64,000 nt of DNA from Paenibacillaceae bacterium (GTDB lineage: Bacteria; Bacillota; Bacilli; Paenibacillales; Paenibacillaceae). A model generated the notes under the pieces. That model saw only the letters and a program-made list of their open reading frames with translations. It was not told where the DNA came from and did no database searches. The stretch spans positions 65,037 to 129,036 of the forward strand of contig CAAFUF010000001.1 of NCBI GenBank assembly GCA_900766135.1, read 5' to 3'. Of this stretch, positions 1 through 8,238 are shown piece after piece (the first letter of the stretch is position 1; each line of letters starts with the position of its first letter). The position numbers and the translations under genes are program-made.

Positions 1-2
1 AG

Positions 3-854
3 ATGATTGGAACCATTGCTTTGACATTGCTGGCGGTCTTTTGTCTCTTTCCTTTCATCTTGGTGATTTCCTCCTCCTTTACGGAGGAGAGCAAAATCAT
101 CGAGGACGGGTTCCAGCTCATCCCGACCGCTTTCTCGCTGGAAGCCTACAGCATCCTGTTCAAATATCCGCAGGAAATGCTGAAGGCGTATGGCGTGACG
201 ATTTCCGTCACCCTGCTGGGTACGCTGTTCGGGTTGTTCCTGACCTCGATGACGGCTTACGTGCTGGCGCGCAAGGACTTCAAATGGCGCAGCCACTTCT
301 CGTTCTTTTTCTTCTTCACCACGCTGTTCAGCGGCGGGCTTGTGCCTTGGTACCTGCTGATCGTGAACTATCTCGATCTGAAGGATACGCTGATCGTGCT
401 GATTCTGCCGATGCTGATGAACGTCTTCTACATCATCGTAATGAAATCGTTTATGAGCAGCATTCCGGAGGCGATCATCGAGTCGGCCAAAATCGACGGA
501 GCGGGCGATTTCCAGATTTTCCTGCGGTTTGTGATCCCGCTGTCGAAGCCGGCTCTGGCCACTATCGGCCTGTTTATCGCCCTGGGCTACTGGAACGACT
601 GGTATAACGCGCTCTTGTTCATCTCCAATTCCGACCTGATGCCGCTGCAGTATTACCTGTACCGCCTGCTCGGCAACATGGATGGCATGCGGAAGGCGAT
701 GATGGCGGCGGGAGCCGTCGCCTCCTCGGATATCCCGACGGAGAGCCTGAAGATGGCCATGACGATCGTGGCCACCGGCCCGATCATGATCGCGTATCCG
801 TTCATCCAACGTTACTTTGTGCAAGGCTTAACGATTGGCGCTGTGAAAGGATGA
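3..854 (+). CDS. Carbohydrate ABC transporter permease, YtcP/LplC type (5' end cut)
   Basis: This is an integral membrane subunit of a sugar importer. The visible 283 residues show several hydrophobic segments, a cytoplasmic EAA-type loop near residues 156-190 (ESAKIDGAG followed by an FVIPLSKP stretch) that contacts the ATPase, and the family-typical C-terminus ending GAVKG. The window begins at its 5' end and the family is usually about 290-300 residues, so the true start probably lies a few codons outside. It is followed 75 bp later by the lipoprotein binding protein of the same system. No ATPase is encoded nearby, so a shared MsmX/UgpC-type ATPase elsewhere is the likely energiser (inference). 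Confidence 0.9.
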   Translation: MIGTIALTLLAVFCLFPFILVISSSFTEESKIIEDGFQLIPTAFSLEAYSILFKYPQEMLKAYGVTISVTLLGTLFGLFLTSMTAYVLARKDFKWRSHFSFFFFFTTLFSGGLVPWYLLIVNYLDLKDTLIVLILPMLMNVFYIIVMKSFMSSIPEAIIESAKIDGAGDFQIFLRFVIPLSKPALATIGLFIALGYWNDWYNALLFISNSDLMPLQYYLYRLLGNMDGMRKAMMAAGAVASSDIPTESLKMAMTIVATGPIMIAYPFIQRYFVQGLTIGAVKG

Positions 855-929
855 CCTCGGGGCAACCCGGTTATCAGATAGAGGCAACTCAAACTTTTTC
901 CTATCATAATTTTAGGGGGAACATCGGTC

Positions 930-2522
930 ATGAAACTGAAAAAGAAAGCAACGTTTCTTGTGGCTATGGTACTGGCGTTGACGACCTTGCTGTCCGCTTG
1001 CGGCGGCGGCGGGAACAACAAGGCGGGTCACGGCAACACCCCGGACGCGGCGGCTCCGAACAACGCGGCTACCAATTCCGCGACAAGCGAAGTCGCAGTG
1101 GATACGTCCGAGGAAGTAACACTCAAGATGTTGATGCTCGGCAGCAAGCCGACGGATTATGACGAGGTATACGGCGAGCTTAACAAGCTGCTGAAAGAGA
1201 AAATCAATGCGACCGTCGAAACTGAGTTTCTCGATTGGGCCGACTGGACCCAGAAATATCCGTTGAAATTCGCAGCCAATGAGGATTTTGACATCGCTTA
1301 CACGGCGAACTGGGCTTTCTATAACGATCAAGTGCTGAAAGGCGGCTTCCTGGAACTGACCGACGAAATGCTGCAGAAATACGCTCCGATGACTTGGGAA
1401 GCCATGCCGCAAGCCTCCTGGGATCAATCCAAGGTGAACGGCAAGCAGTACATGGTGCCGAACAACAACCAGGAAGTGACCGACAAGGTCGTCTTGGTTC
1501 GCGAAGACCTGCGCAAGAAGTACAATCTCGAACCGGTCAATAGCCCGGAAACCTACGCCGCTTATTTGAAAGCGATCGGCGCGAACGAAAAGGGCATCAA
1601 CCCGTTTGGAGCCAAACCGGCCGACGGCTGGAAATGGCATGAGCTGGATCAAATTTTGCTGGAGCAGCAAAATGAATGGAACCTGGTCGACTACAACTTC
1701 CCGCTTGCCTATAAACTGGACGATACGGCGGGGAAAGTGTTTAACGTCTATGATACACCGGAGTTTACCGAATTGCTGAAGTACTACAAAGACTTGGCCG
1801 ACAACAACGGCTGGTCCAAAAACATCGTGAGCAACAAAAACGACGTTTTCCAAGACATCAAAGCCGGGAAAACTTCGTCTTACTCGCATAACCTGGGTAC
1901 GGTTTCCAGTAACATCGGCGAAATCCGCCGCGACAAGCCGGAAATGGAAGTAACCGTAGCAGACTTGACGCCGGACAAGAAAAAAATCGGGGCGATCTCC
2001 ACGCAAAACGGGATGGCGATCCATTCGACTTCCAAAAACGCGGAACGTTCGCTGATGCTGATCGACTTGCTGCAAAACGATAAGGAAATCCATGACCTGA
2101 CGATGTACGGCATCACCGGTAAGCACTACGAGCCGATTGGCGACGACAAGTACAGCCCGGGACCTAGCTTCAACAACTACAACCTGTCGGTATATTCCGT
2201 TTGGGGTTGGAACTCGCTGCTGAACCGCACCGATTCTTCCTATCCGGAAGAAGGGAATCAAATGTTGGCGGACTGGCAGTCCAAAGTGTACCACTTCCCG
2301 ATGGAAACCTTCGTCTTCGACGATACCAAAGTGAAAAACGAAGTCGCGAACGTGGGTAATGTGATGCTGCGTTACGCGATCCCGTTGGAATACGGTCTGA
2401 TCAAGGACCTGGCGAAAGGCCAAGCCGATCTGAACAAACAGCTGAAAGCGGCCGGTCTGGACAAAATTCAACAAGAGCTGCAAAGCCAAATCGACGTTTT
2501 CCTTGCCGCTCAAACCAAATAA
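930..2522 (+). CDS. Extracellular sugar-binding lipoprotein of an ABC importer
   Basis: A 530-residue solute-binding protein anchored to the outer face of the membrane. The N-terminus has lysines, a hydrophobic core and a lipobox LSAC with the lipidated Cys at residue 24, followed by a low-complexity Gly/Asn/Ala linker. Length and sequence style match the large LipO/YtcQ-like binding proteins that partner LplB/LplC permeases. The start follows a strong RBS (TTAGGGGG) and lies downstream of the permease, so the two are probably co-transcribed. A strong terminator follows. The substrate cannot be read from sequence; the adjacent GH42 suggests a galactose-containing plant oligosaccharide. Confidence 0.92.
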   Translation: MKLKKKATFLVAMVLALTTLLSACGGGGNNKAGHGNTPDAAAPNNAATNSATSEVAVDTSEEVTLKMLMLGSKPTDYDEVYGELNKLLKEKINATVETEFLDWADWTQKYPLKFAANEDFDIAYTANWAFYNDQVLKGGFLELTDEMLQKYAPMTWEAMPQASWDQSKVNGKQYMVPNNNQEVTDKVVLVREDLRKKYNLEPVNSPETYAAYLKAIGANEKGINPFGAKPADGWKWHELDQILLEQQNEWNLVDYNFPLAYKLDDTAGKVFNVYDTPEFTELLKYYKDLADNNGWSKNIVSNKNDVFQDIKAGKTSSYSHNLGTVSSNIGEIRRDKPEMEVTVADLTPDKKKIGAISTQNGMAIHSTSKNAERSLMLIDLLQNDKEIHDLTMYGITGKHYEPIGDDKYSPGPSFNNYNLSVYSVWGWNSLLNRTDSSYPEEGNQMLADWQSKVYHFPMETFVFDDTKVKNEVANVGNVMLRYAIPLEYGLIKDLAKGQADLNKQLKAAGLDKIQQELQSQIDVFLAAQTK

Positions 2523-2538
2523 GCAGGCCTGGGTGGAA

Positions 2539-2564
2539 GGAGGGGACGCCCGTCCCCTCCTTTT
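2539..2564 (+). terminator. Rho-independent terminator after binding-protein gene
   Basis: A perfect 10-bp stem (GGAGGGGACG / CGTCCCCTCC) with a 2-base loop is followed by TTTT. It closes the importer unit that begins left of the window. Confidence 0.9.
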
Positions 2565-2877
2565 CGTTCACGGTTACGTTGAAGGGGATCCCGAACGTTT
2601 CGGAGAGACGAACTGTAAAAGTACATTAGATTTCCGGTGAAATCCCCTTTTTAAGCAAGCGAAATGCAATCATACATCCGATTGGAGACGTTTGAGGTGA
2701 AAAGGGGCCGGTATCCTGAAAATAAGATGCACTTTTGCATTTGGAAGGCTGTTATTGGGGCGTTTTGGTGGAAATCGACTGCATTTTTGCATTTCACGGA
2801 ATAGGAGACGTGGTTTGAGGAACATGGAACTACACCTAACCTCGATACAGACTAGAAGGAACGGAGAGGATTTATTC
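2565..2877 (+). other. Intergenic leader of the GH42 gene with palindromic repeats
   Basis: This 313-bp gap has no credible gene. It holds an 8-bp inverted pair (AAGGGGAT at 2582-2589 against ATCCCCTT at 2642-2649, followed by a short T run) and two copies of a small palindrome, TGCACTTTTGCA at 2728-2739 and TGCATTTTTGCA at 2780-2791. The same palindrome family recurs near 49 kb. No convincing -35/-10 pair was identified. Confidence 0.5.
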
Positions 2878-4956
2878 ATGAGTAGAAGCACAAAACCGAT
2901 GAAATTTCCGCCGATCAGCGGCAAATTGCCGGTCTTCATGCACGGTGCCGACTATAACCCCGACCAATGGCTGCACGATCCGCAGGTGCTGGCCGAAGAT
3001 ATCCGGCTGATGAAGCTGGCCCATTGCAACGTGATGGCGATCGGCATTTTCTCCTGGGCTTCGCTGGAGCCGGAGGAGGGCGTTTACCGGTTCGACTGGC
3101 TGGACCGCGTGCTCGATACCTTCGCCGAGAACGGCATTTACGCCTGGTTAGCCACGCCTAGCGGTGCTCGTCCGGCCTGGATGTCGGAGAAATATCCGGA
3201 GGTGCTGCGCGTCGAGAAGAACCGCGTTCGCAACCTCCACGGCATGCGTCATAACCACTGCTTTACGTCCCCTGTTTACCGGGAAAAAGTGACGCAGATG
3301 AATACCCAACTGGCGGAACGCTACGCCAGTCACCCGGCGGTGGTCGGCTGGCACGTGTCCAACGAATACGGCGGGGAATGCCACTGCGACTATTGCCAGG
3401 ATGCTTTCCGCACCTGGCTTAAGAAGAAATACGGTTCGCTGGACGCCTTGAACCGCGCCTGGTGGACGAAGTTCTGGAGCCATACGTATACGTCCTGGTC
3501 GCAAGTGGAGTCCCCGGCCCCGCACGGCGAAATGATGGTGCACGGGCAAAACCTTGACTGGCGCCGGTTCGTATCCGACCAAACGATCGACTTTTACCAG
3601 CATGAAATAAAACCGCTGAAGCGGATCAGCCCCGACCTGCCTTGCACGGTGAATATGATGGACCTGTTCTACGGGCTGGATTACCGCGAGTTTGCGAAAG
3701 TCGTGGACGTCATTTCCTGGGACGCCTACCCGATGTGGCATGAGGCCGATTCTGACGCCGGCGTGGGTTCCTGGTTTGCATTTAACCATGACTTGTTCCG
3801 ATCCTTGAAGCACAAGCCGTTTATGCTGATGGAGAGCACGCCGTCCCTGACCAACTGGCAGCCGGTCAGCAAGCTGAAGCGCCCGGGGATGCACAAGCTC
3901 TCCTCGCTGCAAGCGGTGGCCCACGGTTCCGACACGGTGCAATATTTCCAATGGCGGAAAAGCCGCGGCTCCAGCGAGAAATTCCACGGCGCGGTCATCG
4001 ACCATGTCGGGCATGAGCATACGCGCGTGTTTGAGGACGTCGCATCGCTGGGCCAAACGCTTGCCGGACTAACGGAGGTGCTGGGTACCACCGTTCCGGC
4101 GGAAGCGGCCATCCTGTTCGATTGGGATAACCGCTGGGCGGTCAACGATGCACAGGGGCCGCGCAACAAAGGCATCCATTATGAGGAGACCGTCATGCAG
4201 CAGTATCGCGCCTTGTGGGAGTTGGGCGTGCCAAACGACATCATCGGCTCGTTTGACGATTTCAGCAGCTACAAGCTGCTCGTTGTACCTATGGCTTACT
4301 TGTTGCGGGAAGAAACCGGAGCCAAGATGGAGCAGTTCGTGAAGGACGGCGGCACCCTGTTCGTGACGTATTGGTCGGGCATCGTCGATGAGAACGACCT
4401 GTGCCATCTGACCGGCTTCCCGGGACCGCTGCGCAAGACAATGGGCGTGTGGGCGGAGGAAATCGACGGCCTGCATGATCACGACCGTAACGCGCTGGTG
4501 CTGGTAGACGGGAATCCGTTGGGCCTGAACGGGACGTTCGAAATTCATGAGCTGTGCGAGCATATCCATGCGGAAGGCTCTAAGGTGTTGGGCGTCTACC
4601 GTGACGATTTCTACGCCGGGATGCCGGCCTTGACGGTAAACGAGCTAGGCCAAGGCAAAGCGTATTATTTGGCCGCCCGCGTCAGCGATCCGGCCTTCTA
4701 CGAAGCGCTTTACGGCAGGCTTGTCCAGGATGCCGGCGTTCGCCGGGCGCTGGATGTCGACCTGCCGGCGGGCGTGACCGCACAGCTGCGGACGGACGGT
4801 ACGCACGAGTACGTCTTCGTGCAGAACTTCTCCGGCCGCGCCGCCCGCGTCGAGCTGGATGGACGAAGCTATACCGATGCCGAAACCGGCGTGACGGCAG
4901 GCGGTGCGATCGAGCTGCCGGTCAATGGAATCGCGATTTTGAAGCGTGAGGTTTAA
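2878..4956 (+). CDS. GH42 beta-galactosidase
   Basis: A 692-residue intracellular enzyme that cleaves terminal beta-galactosides. The (beta/alpha)8 domain carries the acid/base Glu163 in the motif NEYGG and the nucleophile Glu319 in MLMES. A Cys cluster typical of the GH42 zinc site is present (Cys in NHCFTS and in ECHCDYCQ). The C-terminal third matches the trimerisation and beta domains of the family. I chose the ATG at 2878 because AAGGAACGGAGAGGA lies just upstream; an in-frame ATG at 2755 would add 41 unrelated residues. There is no signal peptide, so it probably acts on oligosaccharides imported by the neighbouring transporters. Confidence 0.95.
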   Translation: MSRSTKPMKFPPISGKLPVFMHGADYNPDQWLHDPQVLAEDIRLMKLAHCNVMAIGIFSWASLEPEEGVYRFDWLDRVLDTFAENGIYAWLATPSGARPAWMSEKYPEVLRVEKNRVRNLHGMRHNHCFTSPVYREKVTQMNTQLAERYASHPAVVGWHVSNEYGGECHCDYCQDAFRTWLKKKYGSLDALNRAWWTKFWSHTYTSWSQVESPAPHGEMMVHGQNLDWRRFVSDQTIDFYQHEIKPLKRISPDLPCTVNMMDLFYGLDYREFAKVVDVISWDAYPMWHEADSDAGVGSWFAFNHDLFRSLKHKPFMLMESTPSLTNWQPVSKLKRPGMHKLSSLQAVAHGSDTVQYFQWRKSRGSSEKFHGAVIDHVGHEHTRVFEDVASLGQTLAGLTEVLGTTVPAEAAILFDWDNRWAVNDAQGPRNKGIHYEETVMQQYRALWELGVPNDIIGSFDDFSSYKLLVVPMAYLLREETGAKMEQFVKDGGTLFVTYWSGIVDENDLCHLTGFPGPLRKTMGVWAEEIDGLHDHDRNALVLVDGNPLGLNGTFEIHELCEHIHAEGSKVLGVYRDDFYAGMPALTVNELGQGKAYYLAARVSDPAFYEALYGRLVQDAGVRRALDVDLPAGVTAQLRTDGTHEYVFVQNFSGRAARVELDGRSYTDAETGVTAGGAIELPVNGIAILKREV

Positions 4957-4976
4957 GGTGGTTTAGTAGGTGAAAG

Positions 4977-5022
4977 AAATAAAACCCTGATTTCTGCATG
5001 TGAAGAAATCAGGGTTTTATTT
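4977..5022. terminator. Bidirectional terminator between GH42 and the GntR/LacI regulator
   Basis: A 19-bp perfect stem at 4977-4995 and 5004-5022 encloses an 8-base loop. Its A and T flanks give a U-run on both strands, so it can end both convergent transcripts. Confidence 0.92.
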
Positions 5023-6109
5023 ATTGTTGCTCTTGCATAAGGACCGCTGATATCTTCTTCCTGTCCTTCAAATAGAGCTTTACGGGTTCAAGATGGTGTT
5101 GTGGAGAATCCTGGCCGTTCAGTTGGTTTTTCAACAATTCTACGGTTTTGCGGCTGATCTCCTCGGTGTTCTGGGCAACATAGGACACACCGGGAAATTC
5201 CGGGTTGTCGAAGGTCACAAGCTCGATTTGATCCAGTAAATGCCGATCGCTTAAGTACTCGTAAACATTATTGGCCAGCTGGACATTTACGGTGAAAATG
5301 GCGGTTATGTGCTCCTTGTCTCTTAAAAAATCAGCAATTTTCCGTTTAGCCTGGTTTTGTTGTAGGACATGCAAATCAAGCGTGCACCACAAGGTTTTGT
5401 CGATCGGGAAGTGGTGCTTAAGAAAAGCCTTTTCATAGCCTGCGGCCCGATCTTCCGTGACCGAGTTCGTAATTTCCGGCGAAATGTAGGCAATATGCCG
5501 GTGTCCTATGGACAATAAATAGTCGATCGCGTCAAAAGTCCCCTGCACGTTATCTGAAGTAACACTGGCCATGCGGATATTTTTGAAAAATCTATCCACC
5601 AGGACAACTGGAAATTTATCGAATGCCAGTTGAATGATGGTCTCGTTATAGTTCTCCGCTTCGGTTGGAAAAATGATCAGTCCCTTTACGCCAAAATCCA
5701 GCAATTGGCGGATGGCCTCGGTTTCCCGCTCGACAGACTCCCGCGTAATCCGCAGCAAAATTTGAAATCCTTCCTCGTAGGCATATTTTTCAATATAGTT
5801 CAGCAGTTGTTGATCAATTCGAGTTTTCATGCTCGGGAAGATCACACCGATAATCATCGGATGAGCCGGGGGAAGGCGAACATGGTCCCATTGAAGGGAA
5901 ACGAAGGTCCCCTTACCCTGAATCCGTTCAACCCACCCCTCCTCAGCAAGGCCAATCAGCGCGTTTTTAGTCGTAATCTGACTGACACGATAAAGTTTGG
6001 AAAGTTCTTTCTCCGATCCGACTCGATCCCCGGGGCGCAATACGCCCAGCCGAATTTGTTCCTTGATCTTCTCCTGGATTTGTTTATACAATGGTTGCTC
6101 TTTGGTCAA
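5021..6109 (-). CDS. GntR-HTH / LacI-sensor transcriptional regulator (AraR-like)
   Basis: A 362-residue DNA-binding repressor. Residues about 5-72 form a GntR winged helix (LYKQI opening, RPGDRVGSEKELSKLYRVS, then VERIQGKGTF). Residues about 80-355 resemble the LacI/periplasmic-binding sensor fold (VDRFFKN, DNVQGTFDAIDYL, GHRHIAYI). This architecture is that of AraR-type sugar-responsive repressors. The start codon is TTG at 6107-6109 with a moderate GAGCGAG upstream; no ATG start fits the domain. It is divergent from the MalF/MalG importer operon, with palindromic sites between them, so it probably controls that operon and itself. Confidence 0.88.
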   Translation of the reverse strand: MTKEQPLYKQIQEKIKEQIRLGVLRPGDRVGSEKELSKLYRVSQITTKNALIGLAEEGWVERIQGKGTFVSLQWDHVRLPPAHPMIIGVIFPSMKTRIDQQLLNYIEKYAYEEGFQILLRITRESVERETEAIRQLLDFGVKGLIIFPTEAENYNETIIQLAFDKFPVVLVDRFFKNIRMASVTSDNVQGTFDAIDYLLSIGHRHIAYISPEITNSVTEDRAAGYEKAFLKHHFPIDKTLWCTLDLHVLQQNQAKRKIADFLRDKEHITAIFTVNVQLANNVYEYLSDRHLLDQIELVTFDNPEFPGVSYVAQNTEEISRKTVELLKNQLNGQDSPQHHLEPVKLYLKDRKKISAVLMQEQQ

Positions 6110-6132
6110 TTCTCGCTCACATCCAACTAAAA

Positions 6133-6144
6133 TTAGTATACTAA
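6133..6144. promoter_or_regulatory. Operator palindrome overlapping the regulator promoter
   Basis: TTAGTATACTAA is a perfect 12-bp palindrome. It overlaps the predicted -10 of the regulator's own promoter, which implies autorepression. The same TAGTAT/ATACTA half-sites recur at 6262-6309 on the importer side. Confidence 0.6.
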
Positions 6145-6166
6145 GTTAATTATATAATTAATGCAA
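6138..6166 (-). promoter_or_regulatory. Predicted sigma-A promoter of the GntR/LacI regulator
   Basis: On the minus strand TTGCAT (6161-6166) and TAGTAT (6138-6143) are separated by 17 bp. The -10 lies inside the operator palindrome. Confidence 0.5.
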
Positions 6167-6261
6167 AGAAGTGTCCACAAAAACTGGAAGTCACATATTT
6201 ATATTAACTTTCTGAATAGAAATGATGATAAATAAGGAATTTTTTTGATTATAAAAACCTT

Positions 6262-6309
6262 ATACTATATTTAGTATATGATAATTTATTTATATATACT
6301 AATATGTAT
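6262..6309. promoter_or_regulatory. Paired operator-like dyads upstream of the importer operon
   Basis: ATACTA-N4-TAGTAT at 6262-6277 is a perfect inverted repeat. A second, imperfect copy (ATACT-AATA-TGTAT) lies at 6296-6309. Both use the half-sites of the 6133-6144 palindrome. The surrounding 6110-6454 gap is very AT-rich and holds several TATACT/TATGAT-like -10 elements but no clear -35. Confidence 0.5.
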
Positions 6310-6454
6310 TCTACAGAGGATTTGAATGATCATACCTCGAACCTTGCATGTTTTTAACTAGGAGGTGGCACAGTACGTTAAGCAGTACAAACCTAACCTG
6401 TGGGTAAGAAATTCAACTATTGAAAGCGCAACAGAAAGGGGTGAGGGGATTTAT

Positions 6455-7357
6455 ATGAAAGCGGATACAGGGCGCGCGAAAAAACTTTCAGAGAGAATGC
6501 TGCCCTATATTTTCATTAGCCCCGCCGTATTACTAATCACTTTATTGGCTATAGTGCCTTTGCTTTACTCCGTATACATCAGCATGCTGAACTATAACCT
6601 TTCATTACCAAACAGCATGATCAAGTTTGGGGGATTGGAAAACTACCGATATATGTTCAGCAATGGCCCGTTTATGAAGTCGATCGGGTGGACGCTGGTT
6701 TTTACATTCTTCACGGTGGCTATAAACGTAACGTTAGGCATGGTGCTGGCACTCATTTTGAATAATGAGAAAGTTAGCAGGCAGACAAGGATTTTCAAAA
6801 GCCTATTTATTCTACCGATGATGTTGGCTCCCGTCGTATCGACAACGATGTGGAAGATCTTGTTTGGTGCCATTTACGGCCCAATCAATTATATAATCCA
6901 GTCACTCGGGTTGGAAGCGGTCGCCTGGACAGGAGAAACGCTACCGGCAAAGATCGCCATTATTATCATCGATGTTTGGGGTTCTACACCATTTTGTATG
7001 CTCATCTTGATCGCAGCTTTGCAAACGGTGCCAAAGGATATTTATGAAAGTGCATATATCGACGGGGCTACCCGCTTCAAAACGTTCTTTAAGATTACAC
7101 TGCCTCTGATTCGGAATTTTATAGCGCTGGTCGTTTCGTTGCGCGTGATGGACGCTTTGAAGATATTTGATTCGATTATGATCTTGACGGACGGTGGGCC
7201 AGGGGACTCCACAGAAACGATGGGAACGATGATTTACAAGACAGCGTTTCGTTATATGAACGTTGGGGCAGGCTCTGCCGGAGCGTTGATATTCTTTGCG
7301 ATCATCGTCGTCGTCACGCTGTTATTTCTGAAAGTGCTTCGTAACGAACGACAATAG
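6455..7357 (+). CDS. Sugar ABC transporter permease, MalF/UgpA type
   Basis: The first membrane subunit of a second sugar importer, 300 residues with six predicted membrane segments. A signature EAA loop is seen as YESAYIDGATRFKTFFKITLP. I prefer the ATG at 6455, which sits 6-8 bases after AAAGGGGTGAGGGG. The longer frame from a GTG at 6365 would put an AGGAGG directly on its own start codon and adds a polar, non-family extension. The gene starts an operon with the MalG-type permease, binding protein and two GH2 enzymes. Confidence 0.92.
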   Translation: MKADTGRAKKLSERMLPYIFISPAVLLITLLAIVPLLYSVYISMLNYNLSLPNSMIKFGGLENYRYMFSNGPFMKSIGWTLVFTFFTVAINVTLGMVLALILNNEKVSRQTRIFKSLFILPMMLAPVVSTTMWKILFGAIYGPINYIIQSLGLEAVAWTGETLPAKIAIIIIDVWGSTPFCMLILIAALQTVPKDIYESAYIDGATRFKTFFKITLPLIRNFIALVVSLRVMDALKIFDSIMILTDGGPGDSTETMGTMIYKTAFRYMNVGAGSAGALIFFAIIVVVTLLFLKVLRNERQ

Positions 7358-7373
7358 AAAGGGGGGGAGAACT

Positions 7374-8207
7374 ATGAAAAAGCATTATGCCGAAAAAAGC
7401 GCGCTCTACCTGTTGTTACTGCTATTCGTCGTCCTGTTTTTGTTTCCCATCTATTGGGCTGTGACGACGTCGTTCAAGTCGGTAGGCCAAATCATGAAAG
7501 TACCTCCTGAATTTTTTCCCTCCCAGTGGGTTTTGGGAAACTATGTCGAGGTCTTTACGGAGCATCAGATCGGAACTTATTTTCTGAACAGCTTAATCGT
7601 CGCCGTAACGACAACGGTATGCACTTGTTTCGTTGCCACATTTGCCGGCTACGGATTTTCGCGGTTCAGGTTCAAAGGCAAAGCCTTTTGGCAATATGCC
7701 ATTATCGTCATGCGGATGGTTCCCGGACTCGTGTTTATCATCCCTTACTATATTATCTTTCAAAAACTGGGGATTCTCGACACGCTGTTTGGGCTCATTA
7801 TCGTTTACATTACCGCCTCGCTGCCATTGGCCATCTGGCTGTTTATGGGCTTCTTTGATGAGTTGCCGACCGAGATGTTTGAAGCGTCCCGCATTGACGG
7901 CTGCAGCGAATTCGGCACCTATTGGAGGATCGCCTTGCCTTTGATCGTGCCAGGGATCGTCGTAGCTTCCATTTTGGTATTCCTGGCGGCCTATAATGAG
8001 TTCAGCTTGTCGCTGGTTCTCGTATTCACGGATCAAAACAAGACGCTTCCGCTTGGGATCAGCGGCATGATTCAACTGCAGAAGGACACGCCGTTTGGCA
8101 CCTTGGCTGCTGCGGGCACCATCGCTTTCATACCGGCACTCATTCTTGCGTTAACGACGCAAAAATACGTCCAAGCCGGGATTACCGCCGGAGCGGTCAA
8201 AGGTTAA
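7374..8207 (+). CDS. Sugar ABC transporter permease, MalG/UgpE type
   Basis: The second membrane subunit of the importer, 277 residues with six predicted membrane segments. The EAA loop reads FEASRIDGCSEFGTYWRIALP and the C-terminus ends AGAVKG, as in other MalG-like subunits. It follows the MalF-type gene by 16 bp and has a strong RBS (AAAGGGGGGAG). The two permeases form the translocation pore. Confidence 0.93.
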   Translation: MKKHYAEKSALYLLLLLFVVLFLFPIYWAVTTSFKSVGQIMKVPPEFFPSQWVLGNYVEVFTEHQIGTYFLNSLIVAVTTTVCTCFVATFAGYGFSRFRFKGKAFWQYAIIVMRMVPGLVFIIPYYIIFQKLGILDTLFGLIIVYITASLPLAIWLFMGFFDELPTEMFEASRIDGCSEFGTYWRIALPLIVPGIVVASILVFLAAYNEFSLSLVLVFTDQNKTLPLGISGMIQLQKDTPFGTLAAAGTIAFIPALILALTTQKYVQAGITAGAVKG

Positions 8208-8238
8208 AAAAGAATATACTTTCTAGGGGGAACTGAAG

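Noticed and set aside
912..2513. A 533-codon open frame on the minus strand opposite the binding-protein gene
   Set aside because: It mirrors the codon structure of the plus-strand lipoprotein gene, has no RBS or recognisable domain and is composed of low-complexity V/F/R/H-rich sequence.
6365..6454. N-terminal extension of the MalF-type permease from a GTG at 6365
   Set aside because: The AGGAGG overlaps the GTG itself, the extra 30 residues are polar and unlike the family, and the ATG at 6455 has a well-spaced RBS.
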